A stretch of 64,000 nt of DNA from Methylomarinum vadi (GTDB lineage Bacteria > Pseudomonadota > Gammaproteobacteria > Methylococcales > Methylomonadaceae), in contig NZ_JPON01000001.1 in NCBI RefSeq assembly GCF_000733935.1, positions 868,001-932,000 of the forward strand, read 5' to 3'. The position numbers were made by a program, and so were the translations under genes. The notes under the pieces were generated by a model. That model was not told where the DNA came from. It did not search any database and saw only the letters and a list, made by a program, of their open reading frames with translations. Positions 45,039 through 55,119 of this stretch are shown one piece after another (position 1 is the stretch's first letter; every line of letters starts with the position of its first letter).

Positions 45039-46937
45039 ATGAAAGCACATATCATCAGAATCTTCATGTTGACCGTGATTGTCACGGTCGTCATATCGAT
45101 GTTCAATCGGACGGGCCCGAGTTACGAACGTAATTACGCTCTATCCTATTCCGATTTCATTGAAGATATTCGTGGCGGAGCAATTGCCGAAGTAACCATC
45201 AACGATGAAGTCGTTAATGGCCGCCGTACTAACGGCGAACGCTTCACTACCTACAACCCCAACGATCCGCACATGATCGACGAGCTACTGCAATACGGGG
45301 TCAAAATCAAGGTCGCCAAACCGGAAAGGCCTTCCGCTTTCATGCAATTTTTCATGTCTTGGGGCCCTATCCTGTTGTTGATTGCCGTTTGGATATACTT
45401 CATGCGTAAACAGCAGGCCGGCGGGGCTGGAGGGCAGATGAACTTCGGTAAAAGCCGGGCCAAGTTGCTGGAAGAAAACCAGGTTAAGGTCTGCTTCGAC
45501 GATGTTGCCGGTGTCGAAGAAGCCAAGGAAGACGTGGTCGAAATGGTCGATTTTCTAAAAGACCCGGCTAAATACGAATTCCTCGGCGGCAAAATCCCGC
45601 GCGGCGTGCTGATGGTGGGCCCTCCCGGTACCGGTAAAACACTGCTGGCTCGGGCCATTGCCGGAGAGGCGGGCGTGCCCTTTTTCTCGATCTCGGGCTC
45701 TGATTTTGTCGAAATGTTTGTGGGTGTCGGCGCCTCCCGGGTGCGTGACATGTTCGAACAAGCCAAGAAACGCGCGCCCTGCATCATCTTTATCGATGAG
45801 ATCGATGCGGTAGGCCGCCATCGCGGTTCCGGCATGGGCGGCGGCAATGACGAACGCGAACAAACGTTGAACCAATTGTTAGTCGAAATGGACGGCTTCA
45901 GCGGCAATGAAGGGATCATCGTTATTGCCGCGACCAACCGTGCCGATGTATTAGATAAGGCACTGCTGAGACCAGGCCGTTTCGATCGCCAAGTCAATGT
46001 CGGCCTGCCCGACATTAAAGGCCGCGAACAAATTTTGAAAGTTCACGCGAAGAAAATTCCCTTAGCCGACGACGTCAGCGTTACCGATCTTGCCCGCGGC
46101 ACCCCGGGTTTTTCCGGCGCCGAACTGGCCAACTTGATCAATGAAGGCGCCCTGTTCGCCGCCCGTAATAACAAGCGCATCGTGTCCATGAACGACCTGG
46201 ATAAAGCACGGGACAAGATGCTGATGGGCGCGGAAAGACGCTCGATGGTCATGCGCCCCGAAGACTTGCTGATGACGGCTTACCACGAAGCCGGTCACGC
46301 CATCGTCGGCCGGATCGTTCCGGAACACGATCCGGTTTATAAAGTGAGTATCATGCCGCGCGGCGGCGCGCTGGGCATCACGATGTTCCTGCCGGAACGC
46401 GACCAATACAGCGCCAGCAAGGACAAACTGGAAAGTCAGATCGCCAGTCTTTTTGGCGGTCGTGTCGCCGAAGAACTTATTTACGGCAAAAACAAAGTCA
46501 CCACCGGCGCCTCTAATGATATCGAACGGGCGACCCAACTGGCCCGCAACATGGTCACCAAATGGGGTCTATCCGACCGGCTCGGCCCTATGGATTACGG
46601 CGAAAGCGAAGGCATGGGCTACATGGGTCCGCAAGCCAAGCCGATGTCGGAAAAAATGGCGCAGATCATCGACGACGAGATTCGTCATGTCGTCGATACC
46701 AATTACAAACGTGCCAAGGATATCCTGACCGAACACATGGATATATTGCATAACATGGCCCATGCGCTGATGGACTGGGAAACCATCGATAAAAACCAGA
46801 TCGACCGCTTGATGAAAGGCGAAAAGATCGATCCGCCATCCCAGGAGTCGAAAACGCCGCCTGAACAAAATATCGAAACACCCTCTGGCGACGATAACCC
46901 GCAAAATATCGGCCAAGGCGGCCCATTCCCGGTTTAA
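45039..46937 (+). CDS. ftsH: ATP-dependent zinc metalloprotease FtsH
   Basis: The 632-residue membrane protease has two membrane spans (about 5–22 and 103–121) around a periplasmic loop, an AAA+ domain with Walker A GPPGTGKT (194–201), Walker [12 protein letters not shown], the [13 protein letters not shown] pore loop and the arginine-finger [11 protein letters not shown], then the zinc site HEAGH. FtsH removes damaged membrane proteins and regulators. It is not next to rlmE or folP, its common neighbours, so it may be one of several copies. A terminator follows. Confidence 0.95.
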   Translation: MKAHIIRIFMLTVIVTVVISMFNRTGPSYERNYALSYSDFIEDIRGGAIAEVTINDEVVNGRRTNGERFTTYNPNDPHMIDELLQYGVKIKVAKPERPSAFMQFFMSWGPILLLIAVWIYFMRKQQAGGAGGQMNFGKSRAKLLEENQVKVCFDDVAGVEEAKEDVVEMVDFLKDPAKYEFLGGKIPRGVLMVGPPGTGKTLLARAIAGEAGVPFFSISGSDFVEMFVGVGASRVRDMFEQAKKRAPCIIFIDEIDAVGRHRGSGMGGGNDEREQTLNQLLVEMDGFSGNEGIIVIAATNRADVLDKALLRPGRFDRQVNVGLPDIKGREQILKVHAKKIPLADDVSVTDLARGTPGFSGAELANLINEGALFAARNNKRIVSMNDLDKARDKMLMGAERRSMVMRPEDLLMTAYHEAGHAIVGRIVPEHDPVYKVSIMPRGGALGITMFLPERDQYSASKDKLESQIASLFGGRVAEELIYGKNKVTTGASNDIERATQLARNMVTKWGLSDRLGPMDYGESEGMGYMGPQAKPMSEKMAQIIDDEIRHVVDTNYKRAKDILTEHMDILHNMAHALMDWETIDKNQIDRLMKGEKIDPPSQESKTPPEQNIETPSGDDNPQNIGQGGPFPV

Positions 46938-46950
46938 CATTCTTTATTTC

Positions 46951-46990
46951 AAGGCCCTTCCGGTTCAATGCTGTGAAGGGCTTCTTTTTT
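46951..46990 (+). terminator. Intrinsic terminator of ftsH
   Basis: The stem GCCCTTC (46954–46960) / GAAGGGC (46975–46981) is followed by TTCTTTTTT, just after the ftsH stop. Confidence 0.8.
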
Positions 46991-47015
46991 GGCAGCAGTG
47001 AATCGTCAGCTTTCC

Positions 47016-47429
47016 ATGTCGAAAAGTCTCACTATTTTGAAAATACTGTTACAGGTCAATTTTAACGCTTCGGTCATCTTTTTGATGATCGTCAGCGTTT
47101 TTTCCTTAAGCGGCAGTGATTTCTTCTTTGCCGATCTTGGAGATTTATATGGCCCGTTAAGCGGCAATCTGCGCATAATGTTTGTTTATTTGTGTTTGAC
47201 GGAAATTGCCGTCTACAGCTATTGCCACTTTAGCAATAATAACCAAGGGATCATGCTCTTAGGGCTATTCTTGTTAATGCTGATTGCCTCGTTGCAATTC
47301 TATGGCTACGTCAATGAGATTCCCATTGACAATGATTACAACACCTTCTTCTTATACCTTGGGCTATCACACATTTTGTTTGGCGCTTTTTCACGCCGGA
47401 ATCACTCGGATGATGAGTCATCGCGATAA
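47016..47429 (+). CDS. Small four-span membrane protein, function unknown
   Basis: From the ATG at 47016 the protein is 137 residues with four hydrophobic segments (VNFNASVIFLMIVSVFSL; LRIMFVYLCLTEIAVYSY; GIMLLGLFLLMLIASLQFY; FFLYLGLSHILFGAF). It has a charged C-terminus. I recognise no family. The start is uncertain because no good ribosome-binding site is visible; a TTG at 46989 overlaps the terminator. It precedes the BLUF gene by 134 bp. Confidence 0.55.
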   Translation: MSKSLTILKILLQVNFNASVIFLMIVSVFSLSGSDFFFADLGDLYGPLSGNLRIMFVYLCLTEIAVYSYCHFSNNNQGIMLLGLFLLMLIASLQFYGYVNEIPIDNDYNTFFLYLGLSHILFGAFSRRNHSDDESSR

Positions 47430-47563
47430 CTCAAGGTTCAACCGCCCACCTCATATCCTGAATAGAACGGCATCGCTTAGAGCCAAATAAAGGCTTGCTA
47501 TCCGCTGTTGATTGCACCAAACTGGAACGCACATAACAATAATGACATGCGGGAGGATTGATC

Positions 47564-48445
47564 ATGATTCGACTGGTCTATATCAGCCAATCAGTAAAAC
47601 CGGTTAGTAGTGACGATTTAATGTCCTTGCTTCGGCAATGCCGAACGAACAATACCAAAAACAACCTGACGGGTGTCCTGCTTTATCACAACGAATGCTT
47701 TATCCAGGTTTTGGAAGGCAAGGAAGAAGTCATCAATAAAGTTTATGAAAAAATCAAAAAAGATCCTCGGCATAAAAATGTCATCGAGTTGAACAGAGAG
47801 TACATCAGCGAACGTCAATTCGACCAATGGAGCATGGGATTCGAAGAAGTCAATGAAGCGCAATTAGCCGCCTTAAATATCGATGGTTTAAACGATTTTT
47901 TCAGCAAGCAAAAGCAAAATCCCGATCTGGATGTCAATCAAACACTGATTGCTCCCTTAATGAAATTTTTCAAGACATCCTATGAAAAACGTCAAGCACA
48001 CGAGGAGTTACCGATTCATGATGATCAGCAGGGAATCCTGATCTTATTTCACAAGGCTATCCGTTTTGCGGTGACAATTCTGGCCTTCTTGATGGTTTTG
48101 GTGATTTTTCTGGGAGTCGCCGATGTCGTTTATGTGATCTATCAGAAACTGTTGTTGACCCCGCCCCATTTTCTGATGACCATCCCTGATATTTTGGCGA
48201 CATTCGGCGCCTTCCTTGCGGTATTGATTGCGATTGAGATTTTCCTGAATATCAGTTTGTACCTGCGCAGCGACGTCATTCCGGTTAAATTGGTCGTCGC
48301 CACGGCGCTGATGGCGATTTCCCGAAAAGTGATCATATTCGATTTCAAAAGCCTGCAACCTGAATATGTCTATTCCAGCGCCGCGGTAGTATTGGCGCTC
48401 GGACTGACTTATTGGCTAATCGATAAAAAACCAGATGAACAATAA
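47564..48445 (+). CDS. BLUF blue-light sensor fused to a PsiE-like membrane domain
   Basis: The 293-residue protein begins with a BLUF domain (1–95), which binds FAD and senses blue light. Key residues line up with AppA at a constant offset of 15: Tyr6, Asn30, Gln48, Trp89 and Met91. After a linker, residues from about 160 form four membrane spans like the phosphate-starvation protein PsiE (IEIFLNISLYLRSDVIPVKLVVATALMAISRKVIIFDFKS, VYSSAAVVLALGLTYWLID). PsiE function is unknown. The ATG at 47564 has GGGAGGA six bases upstream. It lies 3 kb from the LitR locus. Confidence 0.88.
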   Translation: MIRLVYISQSVKPVSSDDLMSLLRQCRTNNTKNNLTGVLLYHNECFIQVLEGKEEVINKVYEKIKKDPRHKNVIELNREYISERQFDQWSMGFEEVNEAQLAALNIDGLNDFFSKQKQNPDLDVNQTLIAPLMKFFKTSYEKRQAHEELPIHDDQQGILILFHKAIRFAVTILAFLMVLVIFLGVADVVYVIYQKLLLTPPHFLMTIPDILATFGAFLAVLIAIEIFLNISLYLRSDVIPVKLVVATALMAISRKVIIFDFKSLQPEYVYSSAAVVLALGLTYWLIDKKPDEQ

Positions 48446-48610
48446 ACGGCAGCAACCCGTTGGCCGCTAACGTAGCACTCCATAGAAATTTGCATGCAAG
48501 CGCCGAGCAATCTGACATGGGCTGATCCAGCACTTCGAAAAGAAACTTGCTTTTTCCGGATTGGTCAATAAGCTCCATAATACAACGAAATAAACGCCAT
48601 GGGTGACGCT

Positions 48611-49507
48611 ATGAAAATACTCATTACCGGAGGGACTGGCTTCATCGGCAGCGCCTTGACCAGAAAATTCCTCGAACAAGGGCATCATGTCACCATTTTG
48701 AGCAGGAGCCGGGAAAAAGTCACGACGCTTTTTGCCGGCAAGGTGACGCCTCTGACCGATCTTGGCCAGTTATCGGCTCGCGAAACGTTCGATGTCGTCA
48801 TCAACCTGGCGGGCGCCCCAATATTTGCGCAACGTTGGAGCGAGCGACGCAAAAAAACTCTGCGCGACAGTCGTATCGCCTTGACCGAAAAACTTGTTAA
48901 CGCCATTGCTGTTATGGAACAAAAACCGCAATTGCTGATCAGCAGTTCGGCCATCGGTTATTACGGCGACCAGGGCGATGAGATACTGACGGAGGAAAGC
49001 AATAGCGTGGACGATTTTCCGCATCGCCTATGTGCCGATTGGGAACGGGCCGCCTTACAGGCCGAACAACACAGTGTCCGAGTCTGCCTGATACGGACCG
49101 GGCTGGTACTGGGCCCCGGGGGAGGTTTGCTGAAACAAATGCTGCTGCCATTCAAACTTGGACTAGGCGGAAGAATCGGAAACGGCAAGCAATGGATGTC
49201 CTGGATTCATCTGCAAGATTGGTTAAGTATCGCGGAAACGATGATCGACGACCCGACAATGCAAGGCGCCTATAACGCCACGGCACCCACCCCCGTCACC
49301 AACCGTCAATTCACCGAAACATTGGCCAAGGTGTTAAAAAGACCGGCCTGCCTTCCCATACCGGCCTTTGCATTGGAAACCTTGCTAGGAGAGATGTCCG
49401 GTTTGGTGCTGGGAAGCCAGCGGGTGCTACCGGACCGTTTGCTTAAGCAAGGGTTTCGTTTCGCTTATACCGATCTTACCAGCGCCCTAACGGATATCGT
49501 GCATTAA
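48611..49507 (+). CDS. TIGR01777 family NAD(P)-dependent epimerase-like protein
   Basis: The 298-residue protein is an extended short-chain dehydrogenase of the YfcH/TIGR01777 type. It has MKILITGGTGFIGSALTRKF, VINLAGAPIFAQRWSERRKK, the active-site-like SSSAIGYYGDQGDE, IRTGLVLGPGGGLL and WIHLQDWLSIAE. The substrate is unknown. I start at 48611, which fits the family start and has GGGTGA just upstream; an in-frame ATG at 48599 would add four residues. The next gene follows after 7 bp. Confidence 0.85.
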   Translation: MKILITGGTGFIGSALTRKFLEQGHHVTILSRSREKVTTLFAGKVTPLTDLGQLSARETFDVVINLAGAPIFAQRWSERRKKTLRDSRIALTEKLVNAIAVMEQKPQLLISSSAIGYYGDQGDEILTEESNSVDDFPHRLCADWERAALQAEQHSVRVCLIRTGLVLGPGGGLLKQMLLPFKLGLGGRIGNGKQWMSWIHLQDWLSIAETMIDDPTMQGAYNATAPTPVTNRQFTETLAKVLKRPACLPIPAFALETLLGEMSGLVLGSQRVLPDRLLKQGFRFAYTDLTSALTDIVH

Positions 49508-49514
49508 TCGTCGT

Positions 49515-50033
49515 ATGTTTGTCACCAGCCTACCCATTCTTTTCGGCAATATTGCAATTATCAGCTATTGGGAATTCGCCCTTCTGCTTGCCGGAGTCGG
49601 CTACTTTGTCCACTTGGGCACCCCCGAACCATTGCCGGAATGGCATGAGGAGCGGCCCAATGACCCCTATCTTTACCTTCATGCCACTTGGTTCGGCCGG
49701 GTCGCCTTATGGAAGGTATTCTGGCCTTTTCTGCTGCTATTTAACGCCACTTTATTTTATATCGATTACAGGGCCGTTAACGAAACCTACACCATAGCCA
49801 GTTGGGCGACTATGCATATCATCTTTGCCCTGCCCTTGGTTTACTGGACGGTGGCGGTATGGCGCGCTTCCGATAAATGCGGGTCGAAATGGCAGGCCAG
49901 CACGGCGCGCCTGATAACCTTATATGCCTATTTCGAATATGTGGTTCGCTATCTGATCTGGACCGAATATCCCTATACCTTGTTCAGTTGTCGCCAAATG
50001 ATGATCGAATTCGGCGACTGTTTTTTCGGTTGA
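49515..50033 (+). CDS. Membrane protein, function unknown
   Basis: The 172-residue protein has three or four hydrophobic segments (YWEFALLLAGVGYFVHL; LWKVFWPFLLLFNATLFYID; TIASWATMHIIFALPLVYWTV). Many aromatic residues occur, and there is a conserved-looking HEERPNDPYLYLHATWFGR loop. I recognise no family. Seven bases separate it from the epimerase-like gene, so they are probably co-transcribed. Confidence 0.6.
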   Translation: MFVTSLPILFGNIAIISYWEFALLLAGVGYFVHLGTPEPLPEWHEERPNDPYLYLHATWFGRVALWKVFWPFLLLFNATLFYIDYRAVNETYTIASWATMHIIFALPLVYWTVAVWRASDKCGSKWQASTARLITLYAYFEYVVRYLIWTEYPYTLFSCRQMMIEFGDCFFG

Positions 50034-50158
50034 GTTATGCGGAAGAACGACTGAAATTTGGGGTGGGTTCGCCCTTTAAACCTTGTGTTAGTCGGGCGGA
50101 GTCGTTCGCTACCCGCCCAACAAGATAGCAAAACACAAGATATTATTTTAGCGGCGCT

Positions 50159-52408
50159 CTACTCGCCGCTCAATTTGACCCAGCGCAAGCGGTTGGCGTT
50201 ACTGACAACGGTGACCGACGACATTGCCATCGCCGCGCCTGCGATCATCGGGTTCAACAACAGGCCGAAGACCGGATACAACAAACCGGCCGCTACCGGA
50301 ATGCCGATAGTATTGTAAAAGAAGGCGCCCAACAGATTTTGTTTGATATTGGTCACCGTCGCCCTGGATAGCGCCATCGCTTCCGGCACTTTCAACAGCG
50401 AGCCCTGCAAGATTACGATATCGGCGCTTTCGATCGCGACATCGGTGCCGGTACCGATGGCGAAACCGACATCGGCCTGGGCCAAGGCCGGCGCGTCATT
50501 GATGCCGTCGCCCACCATGCCGACGACTTCGCCTTGCTGTTGCAATTTCTTGACTACGGCCGCCTTGTCTTGCGGCAGGACTTGCGCGCGAATTTCCTGA
50601 ATTCCGGCCTGTTTGGCGACCGCCTTGGCGGTTATTTCATTATCGCCGGTCACCATCAAAACCCTGACGCCCTGTTGGATCAGTTCTTTAACCGCCTTGG
50701 CCGAATCCTTTTTGATCGGGTCGGAAACGGCAATAATCCCTACGATTTTGTTATCCACCGCCAACAGCATAGGAGTCTGTCCCTGGCTCGACAAAGTTTC
50801 CATTTTTTTACCGTAGCGTGCGTATTTGACGCCCTGTTCGTCCATCAAGGCGGTATTGCCGAAGCACACTTGATGCTCACCAATTTCCGCGGTGATGCCA
50901 TGACCCGCCACGGCGTGAAATCTGCCGGTCTTTTCCAATTTGACTTGTTTTTCTTCGGCAGCCGCCAGAATGGCCGCGGCCAAGGGATGCTCGGAACCGG
51001 ATTCGATACTGGCGGCCAATTGCAACACGCGTTCTTCGTCGTAATCACCGACCGCCTCGATGGTGGAAACCGTGGGCTTGCCCTCCGTCACGGTACCGGT
51101 TTTGTCGAGGATCAAACAACTTAACTTGCCGGCGCTTTGCAAGGACTCGCCATTGCGTATCAACACCCCCATTTGTGCGGCCCGACCCACCGATACCATG
51201 ACCGAGATCGGCGTCGCCAATCCCAGCGCGCAAGGACAAGCAATGACCAAAACCGTCATCGATGTGACAAAGGCATAGGCCAAGGCCGGATCAGGCCCGA
51301 TAGCCATCCAAATCATAAACGTCAGCAACGATATCGCCACTACGATCGGCACGAACACGGCGGAAATTTTATCCGCCAGTTTTGCGATCGCCGGTTTGGT
51401 ACTTTGCGCTTGGCGCACGCTTTTAATGATCTGCGCCAACGCGGTATCGCGGCCGATCCGGGTCGCCTTGAACAGAAAGCTGCCTTGCTGGTTCATCGTT
51501 CCGGCCACCACCCCGGAGCCTTCCATTTTCTCGACCGGAATCGGTTCGCCGGTCAACATCGATTCGTCGACGGTCGAATGCCCTTCGATCAACACGCCGT
51601 CGACCGGAATTTTTTCGCCCGGCCTGACTCGCAGCGTTTCCTCCAGGCCGACCTGTTCGATCGGTATATCCATTTCCTGGCCGTCCCGAATGACTCGGGC
51701 GGTGCGCGGTTGCAGTCCGATCAATTCCCTGATCGCCGAAGAAGTCTTACCTCGGGCCCGGGTTTCCAAGGCGGTGCCGAAATTGATGAAGGCCAGGATA
51801 ATGACGGAAGCTTCGAAATACGCATGCGCGGACAGCGATGCCAGAGTATCGGAAAAATCGATCAAAATCGACGAATAAAACCAGGCGGCGCCGGTTCCCA
51901 ACGCAATCAACGTGTCCATATTGGCTTGCTTCAACAACAAAGACTTAAGCGCGCCCTGGTAAAAATGCCCTCCGGAATAATACAGCAACGCCAGCGTAAT
52001 CAACGAGACATAAGGCCAAAACACCTGTCCGGCCGCGGAGTTGAGTGCCGGCAACCAATCCATGTGCCCGGCAATCATCAGCGGAAACCCGAAGGCGGCC
52101 GCCACAGCCGCTTTTTTCATCAGTTTTTGATAACGTTCCAATTCCTGCTGTTCCTCTTCCGCTGGATCTTCGAGTCCTTCCATAATGGCGGCATCATAGC
52201 CGGCCTCCTGGACTGCCGTTTTTAATAAATCGGGATCGCTATTTCCTCGAACGACCGCCGAATGATCGGCAAAATTGACACTCACTTCTTTGACGCCAGG
52301 CACAGCATTCAGAGCACCTTCGACCGCGCTGACACAACCGGCGCAACGCATTCCCAGAATTGATAATCGTGTTTCGGTTGATGAATCTGCCTGTGTCTCG
52401 GTATTCAT
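50159..52408 (-). CDS. copA: Copper-exporting P-type ATPase
   Basis: The 749-residue P1B ATPase has one N-terminal heavy-metal domain ([14 protein letters not shown], Cys22 and Cys25), eight membrane spans, the TGEPIP actuator motif, the ion site CPC in [12 protein letters not shown], the phosphorylation site [11 protein letters not shown], the HP motif SEHPLA, and [16 protein letters not shown]. The CPC core with the late N-x(6)-Y-N and M-x-x-S-S residues ([29 protein letters not shown]) fits Cu+ export. The metallochaperone-like gene lies upstream. Copper handling matters in methanotrophs, though no CueR-type operator was seen. Confidence 0.93.
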   Translation of the reverse strand: MNTETQADSSTETRLSILGMRCAGCVSAVEGALNAVPGVKEVSVNFADHSAVVRGNSDPDLLKTAVQEAGYDAAIMEGLEDPAEEEQQELERYQKLMKKAAVAAAFGFPLMIAGHMDWLPALNSAAGQVFWPYVSLITLALLYYSGGHFYQGALKSLLLKQANMDTLIALGTGAAWFYSSILIDFSDTLASLSAHAYFEASVIILAFINFGTALETRARGKTSSAIRELIGLQPRTARVIRDGQEMDIPIEQVGLEETLRVRPGEKIPVDGVLIEGHSTVDESMLTGEPIPVEKMEGSGVVAGTMNQQGSFLFKATRIGRDTALAQIIKSVRQAQSTKPAIAKLADKISAVFVPIVVAISLLTFMIWMAIGPDPALAYAFVTSMTVLVIACPCALGLATPISVMVSVGRAAQMGVLIRNGESLQSAGKLSCLILDKTGTVTEGKPTVSTIEAVGDYDEERVLQLAASIESGSEHPLAAAILAAAEEKQVKLEKTGRFHAVAGHGITAEIGEHQVCFGNTALMDEQGVKYARYGKKMETLSSQGQTPMLLAVDNKIVGIIAVSDPIKKDSAKAVKELIQQGVRVLMVTGDNEITAKAVAKQAGIQEIRAQVLPQDKAAVVKKLQQQGEVVGMVGDGINDAPALAQADVGFAIGTGTDVAIESADIVILQGSLLKVPEAMALSRATVTNIKQNLLGAFFYNTIGIPVAAGLLYPVFGLLLNPMIAGAAMAMSSVTVVSNANRLRWVKLSGE

Positions 52409-52463
52409 AAACTATGCCTGCCTATCTCATTCTCGTTAAAATCGACTTCCTGTGCGCGTTTTT

Positions 52464-52673
52464 TTATTCCACGGTAAATCCGGCGTCGGCGATCACTTGT
52501 TTTATGTCATCCAGCGTGGTTTTGGCTTCATCGTATTCGACCTCCACTTTATTTTCCTTATGCGAGGGCTTTACGGCAATGACGCCGTTTATGGCACCGA
52601 CTTTTTCGTTAACCGACGATTCACATCCGCCGCATTTCATCCCGCTGACGTTAAGAGTTACTGTTTCACTCAT
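52464..52673 (-). CDS. copZ: CopZ-like copper chaperone
   Basis: The 69-residue protein is a single heavy-metal-associated domain with VSGMKCGGCESSVNEKV, whose two Cys bind Cu+, and a beta-alpha-beta pattern ending in IADAGFTVE. It would hand copper to the downstream ATPase, 55 bp away. The ATG at 52673 follows GGAGGAAACG; a longer frame to 52703 would lose this site. Confidence 0.9.
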   Translation of the reverse strand: MSETVTLNVSGMKCGGCESSVNEKVGAINGVIAVKPSHKENKVEVEYDEAKTTLDDIKQVIADAGFTVE

Positions 52674-52798
52674 CGTTTCCTCCATTTGTGTTAAAAAATT
52701 CACTCACTCATGCTCGACTGCTAATCAACGAACATGATATAAACGCTTGACCGCATGATAGAGCAATGCCCCTTCTTCGTAAAATAAAATGACAGTTA

Positions 52799-54001
52799 AT
52801 GAGCGACATTCTCATCGGACGACAGCAAATTCTCGATAGCCATCAAAATATCTATGCTTACGAAATCCTGTTTCGAGGCCAGGATTTCGACCTTTCCCAT
52901 AAGGATGAAGCGGCTGACGCCACCAATCAAGTCATCACGGACACCTTGCTGGAAATCGGTCTTAATGAGCTAGTGGGGCCGGGCAAGGCCTTTATTAATT
53001 TTACCGCACGTAATCTGCTGGAAAAAACCCCGCTCAGCCTGCCCAAGGATCGCATCGTCATCGAAGTGCTGGAAAATATAACCATCGACCAGGCCATCAT
53101 CGACGCATTGAAGGAATTTTCTCGGCAAGGCTATACCATCGCCTTGGACGATTTCGTATTGAAACCGGAATGGTTGCCGCTACTTAAAATCGCCGACATC
53201 ATCAAGCTCGACATCAAGGCCATGCCTCTACCGAAAACACTGGCCTTGATCGAAAAATTAAAACGTTTCAGTCTGACCCTGCTGGCCGAAAAAGTCGAAA
53301 CCCACGCCGAATTCGAAGCGCTCAAGGCCGCGGGCTGCATGCTATTCCAGGGGTTTTTCTTCAGTAAACCGCATCTCGTGTCCGGCAAAAGACTCAGCGT
53401 CAATCAAGCCGCGGCAATCCGGCTGTTGACTAAAATAAACCAACCGGAAGTGGGGTTCGACGAACTGGGCAATATCATCTCCCATGACGTCGGGCTGAGC
53501 TATAAGCTGCTCCGTTATATCAATTCGGCGTTCTTTTCCTTGCCTAATAAAATAGAGTCGATCAAACACGCCCTGACCTATCTGGGCATGAACGAAATAA
53601 AACGCTGGATCAACATCCTGACCCTGACATCTTTGTCGAACAAACCGAATGCGCTGTTCCAACAAATATTGATTCGCGGCAAAATGTGCGAACTGCTCGC
53701 CAAACAGTATAATGAAGCGCCAGAGCATTTGTTTCTAATCGGCTTGTTGTCGTCGCTGGACAGCCTTTTGGATATACCTCTCGAAGAGGCTTTAAACCAA
53801 TTACCCCTGACCGAAGATGTCTACCAAGCGATCTTGCACCATAGCGGTATTGGCGGTGAAATCTTATCCTATGTCATCTGTTATGAGCGCTGGGAACTAT
53901 CCAGCAAACACTTTTCTCAAATCAGCCCGAAAAACATCGGCCAGATTTATCTGCAAAGCATCAGTTGGGCAGACGATGTGCTGGACAATATAAACTGCTA
54001 A
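52799..54001 (+). CDS. EAL–HDOD signalling protein (YuxH type)
   Basis: The 400-residue protein has an EAL-like domain (about 1–200) and an HDOD domain (about 205–390; LGNIISHDVGLSYKLLRYINSAFFSLPNKIESIKHALTYLGMNEIKRWI). The EAL motif is changed to EILFR. The residues corresponding to the acidic ligands seem largely present (INFTARNLL, IVIEVLENI, IALDDF, IIKLDIK, LLAEKVET), so activity cannot be excluded. YuxH-type proteins are usually thought to act through protein contacts. It diverges from copZ and is followed after 10 bp by a rhodanese gene. Confidence 0.88.
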   Translation: MSDILIGRQQILDSHQNIYAYEILFRGQDFDLSHKDEAADATNQVITDTLLEIGLNELVGPGKAFINFTARNLLEKTPLSLPKDRIVIEVLENITIDQAIIDALKEFSRQGYTIALDDFVLKPEWLPLLKIADIIKLDIKAMPLPKTLALIEKLKRFSLTLLAEKVETHAEFEALKAAGCMLFQGFFFSKPHLVSGKRLSVNQAAAIRLLTKINQPEVGFDELGNIISHDVGLSYKLLRYINSAFFSLPNKIESIKHALTYLGMNEIKRWINILTLTSLSNKPNALFQQILIRGKMCELLAKQYNEAPEHLFLIGLLSSLDSLLDIPLEEALNQLPLTEDVYQAILHHSGIGGEILSYVICYERWELSSKHFSQISPKNIGQIYLQSISWADDVLDNINC

Positions 54002-54011
54002 AATAAAAAAT

Positions 54012-54452
54012 ATGCGCATAAAAATAATTCTCTTCACTCTTTTGTCATTATTTTCTTCGTTAACAACGGCCGCCGAGTTAATCGATTTATCCGTCGAACA
54101 AGTCCAGGCCTTGCAGAAAAACGGCGCGGCATTGGTGATCGACATCCGCACCGAACAAGAATGGCTGTCCACCGGAATCATTCCCTCAAGCCATAAGCTG
54201 GAGTTTTTCAACAAGCAAGGAAAATACGATGCCGAACAATGGCTGAGCGAGTTGGCAAAACTGAAATCGTCTTCCGACCAACCCGTCATTCTCGTTTGCC
54301 GTTCCGGCAACCGCAGCGGCATGGTCGGCAATTATTTAACCCAACAATTGGGCATGAAAAACGTCTACCATTTATCCAACGGCATCCAAGCCTGGCTAAA
54401 AGCGGGACAAAAACTCGACAACGCCTGCCCAAACCAGCTTGCCTGTAACTAA
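54012..54452 (+). CDS. Exported rhodanese-like sulfurtransferase
   Basis: The 146-residue protein has a signal peptide (MRIKIILFTLLSLFSSLTTA, cut before or near Ala-Glu) and one rhodanese domain. It shows VIDIRTEQEWLSTGIIPSSHKLEF and the active loop VCRSGNRSG with the catalytic Cys. It should act in the periplasm, unlike the cytoplasmic rhodanese at 12841–13164. hflD begins one base after its stop. Confidence 0.85.
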   Translation: MRIKIILFTLLSLFSSLTTAAELIDLSVEQVQALQKNGAALVIDIRTEQEWLSTGIIPSSHKLEFFNKQGKYDAEQWLSELAKLKSSSDQPVILVCRSGNRSGMVGNYLTQQLGMKNVYHLSNGIQAWLKAGQKLDNACPNQLACN

Positions 54453-54453
54453 C

Positions 54454-55077
54454 ATGCCTCTAAAAACCATTACCAACCAAACGATCGCCCTGGCCGGCGT
54501 GGCCCAAGCCTGTTATCTGGTGCAACAATTGGCCACATCTGGTTCCGCCGACAGCAAGGCCATGGAAGCCAGTATCGGCAGCCTATTGAAAATCGATGCC
54601 GCCAGCGTGACCGACATTTATGGCGGACTGGAGGGAGTTGGGCTCGGATTAAAGCAACTGGATAAACAGTTGACCGGCAGAACAATTGCCGATCCCGAGC
54701 AAGCCCGCTATGCCGCTTCGTTAATCTACCTGGAAAGGCAGTTGTCCAACCGTCCGGAGATGCTGAAAACCATCACCGCAGGAATCGAAAAGGCGCAAAA
54801 CCAGGCTGAACATTTCGGTTTGTTGCATGAAAACATCTTCGCCAATCTGGGCGATTTGTATCACAGCACCATTAGTACCATACCGCCACGGATCATGGTC
54901 AACGGCGAACCCGAATATCTTTCCAACCCCGCTATCGTCAATAAGATCAGGGCATTGTTACTGGCCGGCGTTCGTTCCGCCTTGCTATGGCGGCAATGCG
55001 GCGGGGCACGTTGGAAATTTTTGTTGTTTCGCAAGAAGCTACAAGACGAGATCCAGTTGTTACTAAAGCACATCTGA
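54454..55077 (+). CDS. hflD: HflD family protein
   Basis: The 207-residue protein resembles HflD (YcfC). It has TIALAGVAQACYLVQQLATSG, IYGGLEGVGLGLKQLDKQL, ARYAASLIYLERQLS, HENIFANLGDLYHSTISTIPPRIMVNGEPEYL, and VNKIRALLLAGVRSALLWRQCGG. In E. coli HflD affects lambda lysogeny by binding CII; its cellular role is not clear. It usually lies between mnmA and purB, but here follows a rhodanese gene. The ATG at 54454 gives the normal N-terminus. Confidence 0.92.
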   Translation: MPLKTITNQTIALAGVAQACYLVQQLATSGSADSKAMEASIGSLLKIDAASVTDIYGGLEGVGLGLKQLDKQLTGRTIADPEQARYAASLIYLERQLSNRPEMLKTITAGIEKAQNQAEHFGLLHENIFANLGDLYHSTISTIPPRIMVNGEPEYLSNPAIVNKIRALLLAGVRSALLWRQCGGARWKFLLFRKKLQDEIQLLLKHI

Positions 55078-55119
55078 TTCCTTACGACGATCGCGCCCAC
55101 TTGCGGAGACTGGCATCAC

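Noticed and set aside
45251-46015. 254-codon minus-strand frame inside ftsH
   Set aside because: It is the antisense shadow of a highly conserved AAA protease gene.
51137-52225. 362-codon plus-strand frame inside copA
   Set aside because: Its His/Arg/Gln-rich translation is typical of the complement of a GC-rich gene, and copA is unmistakable on the other strand.
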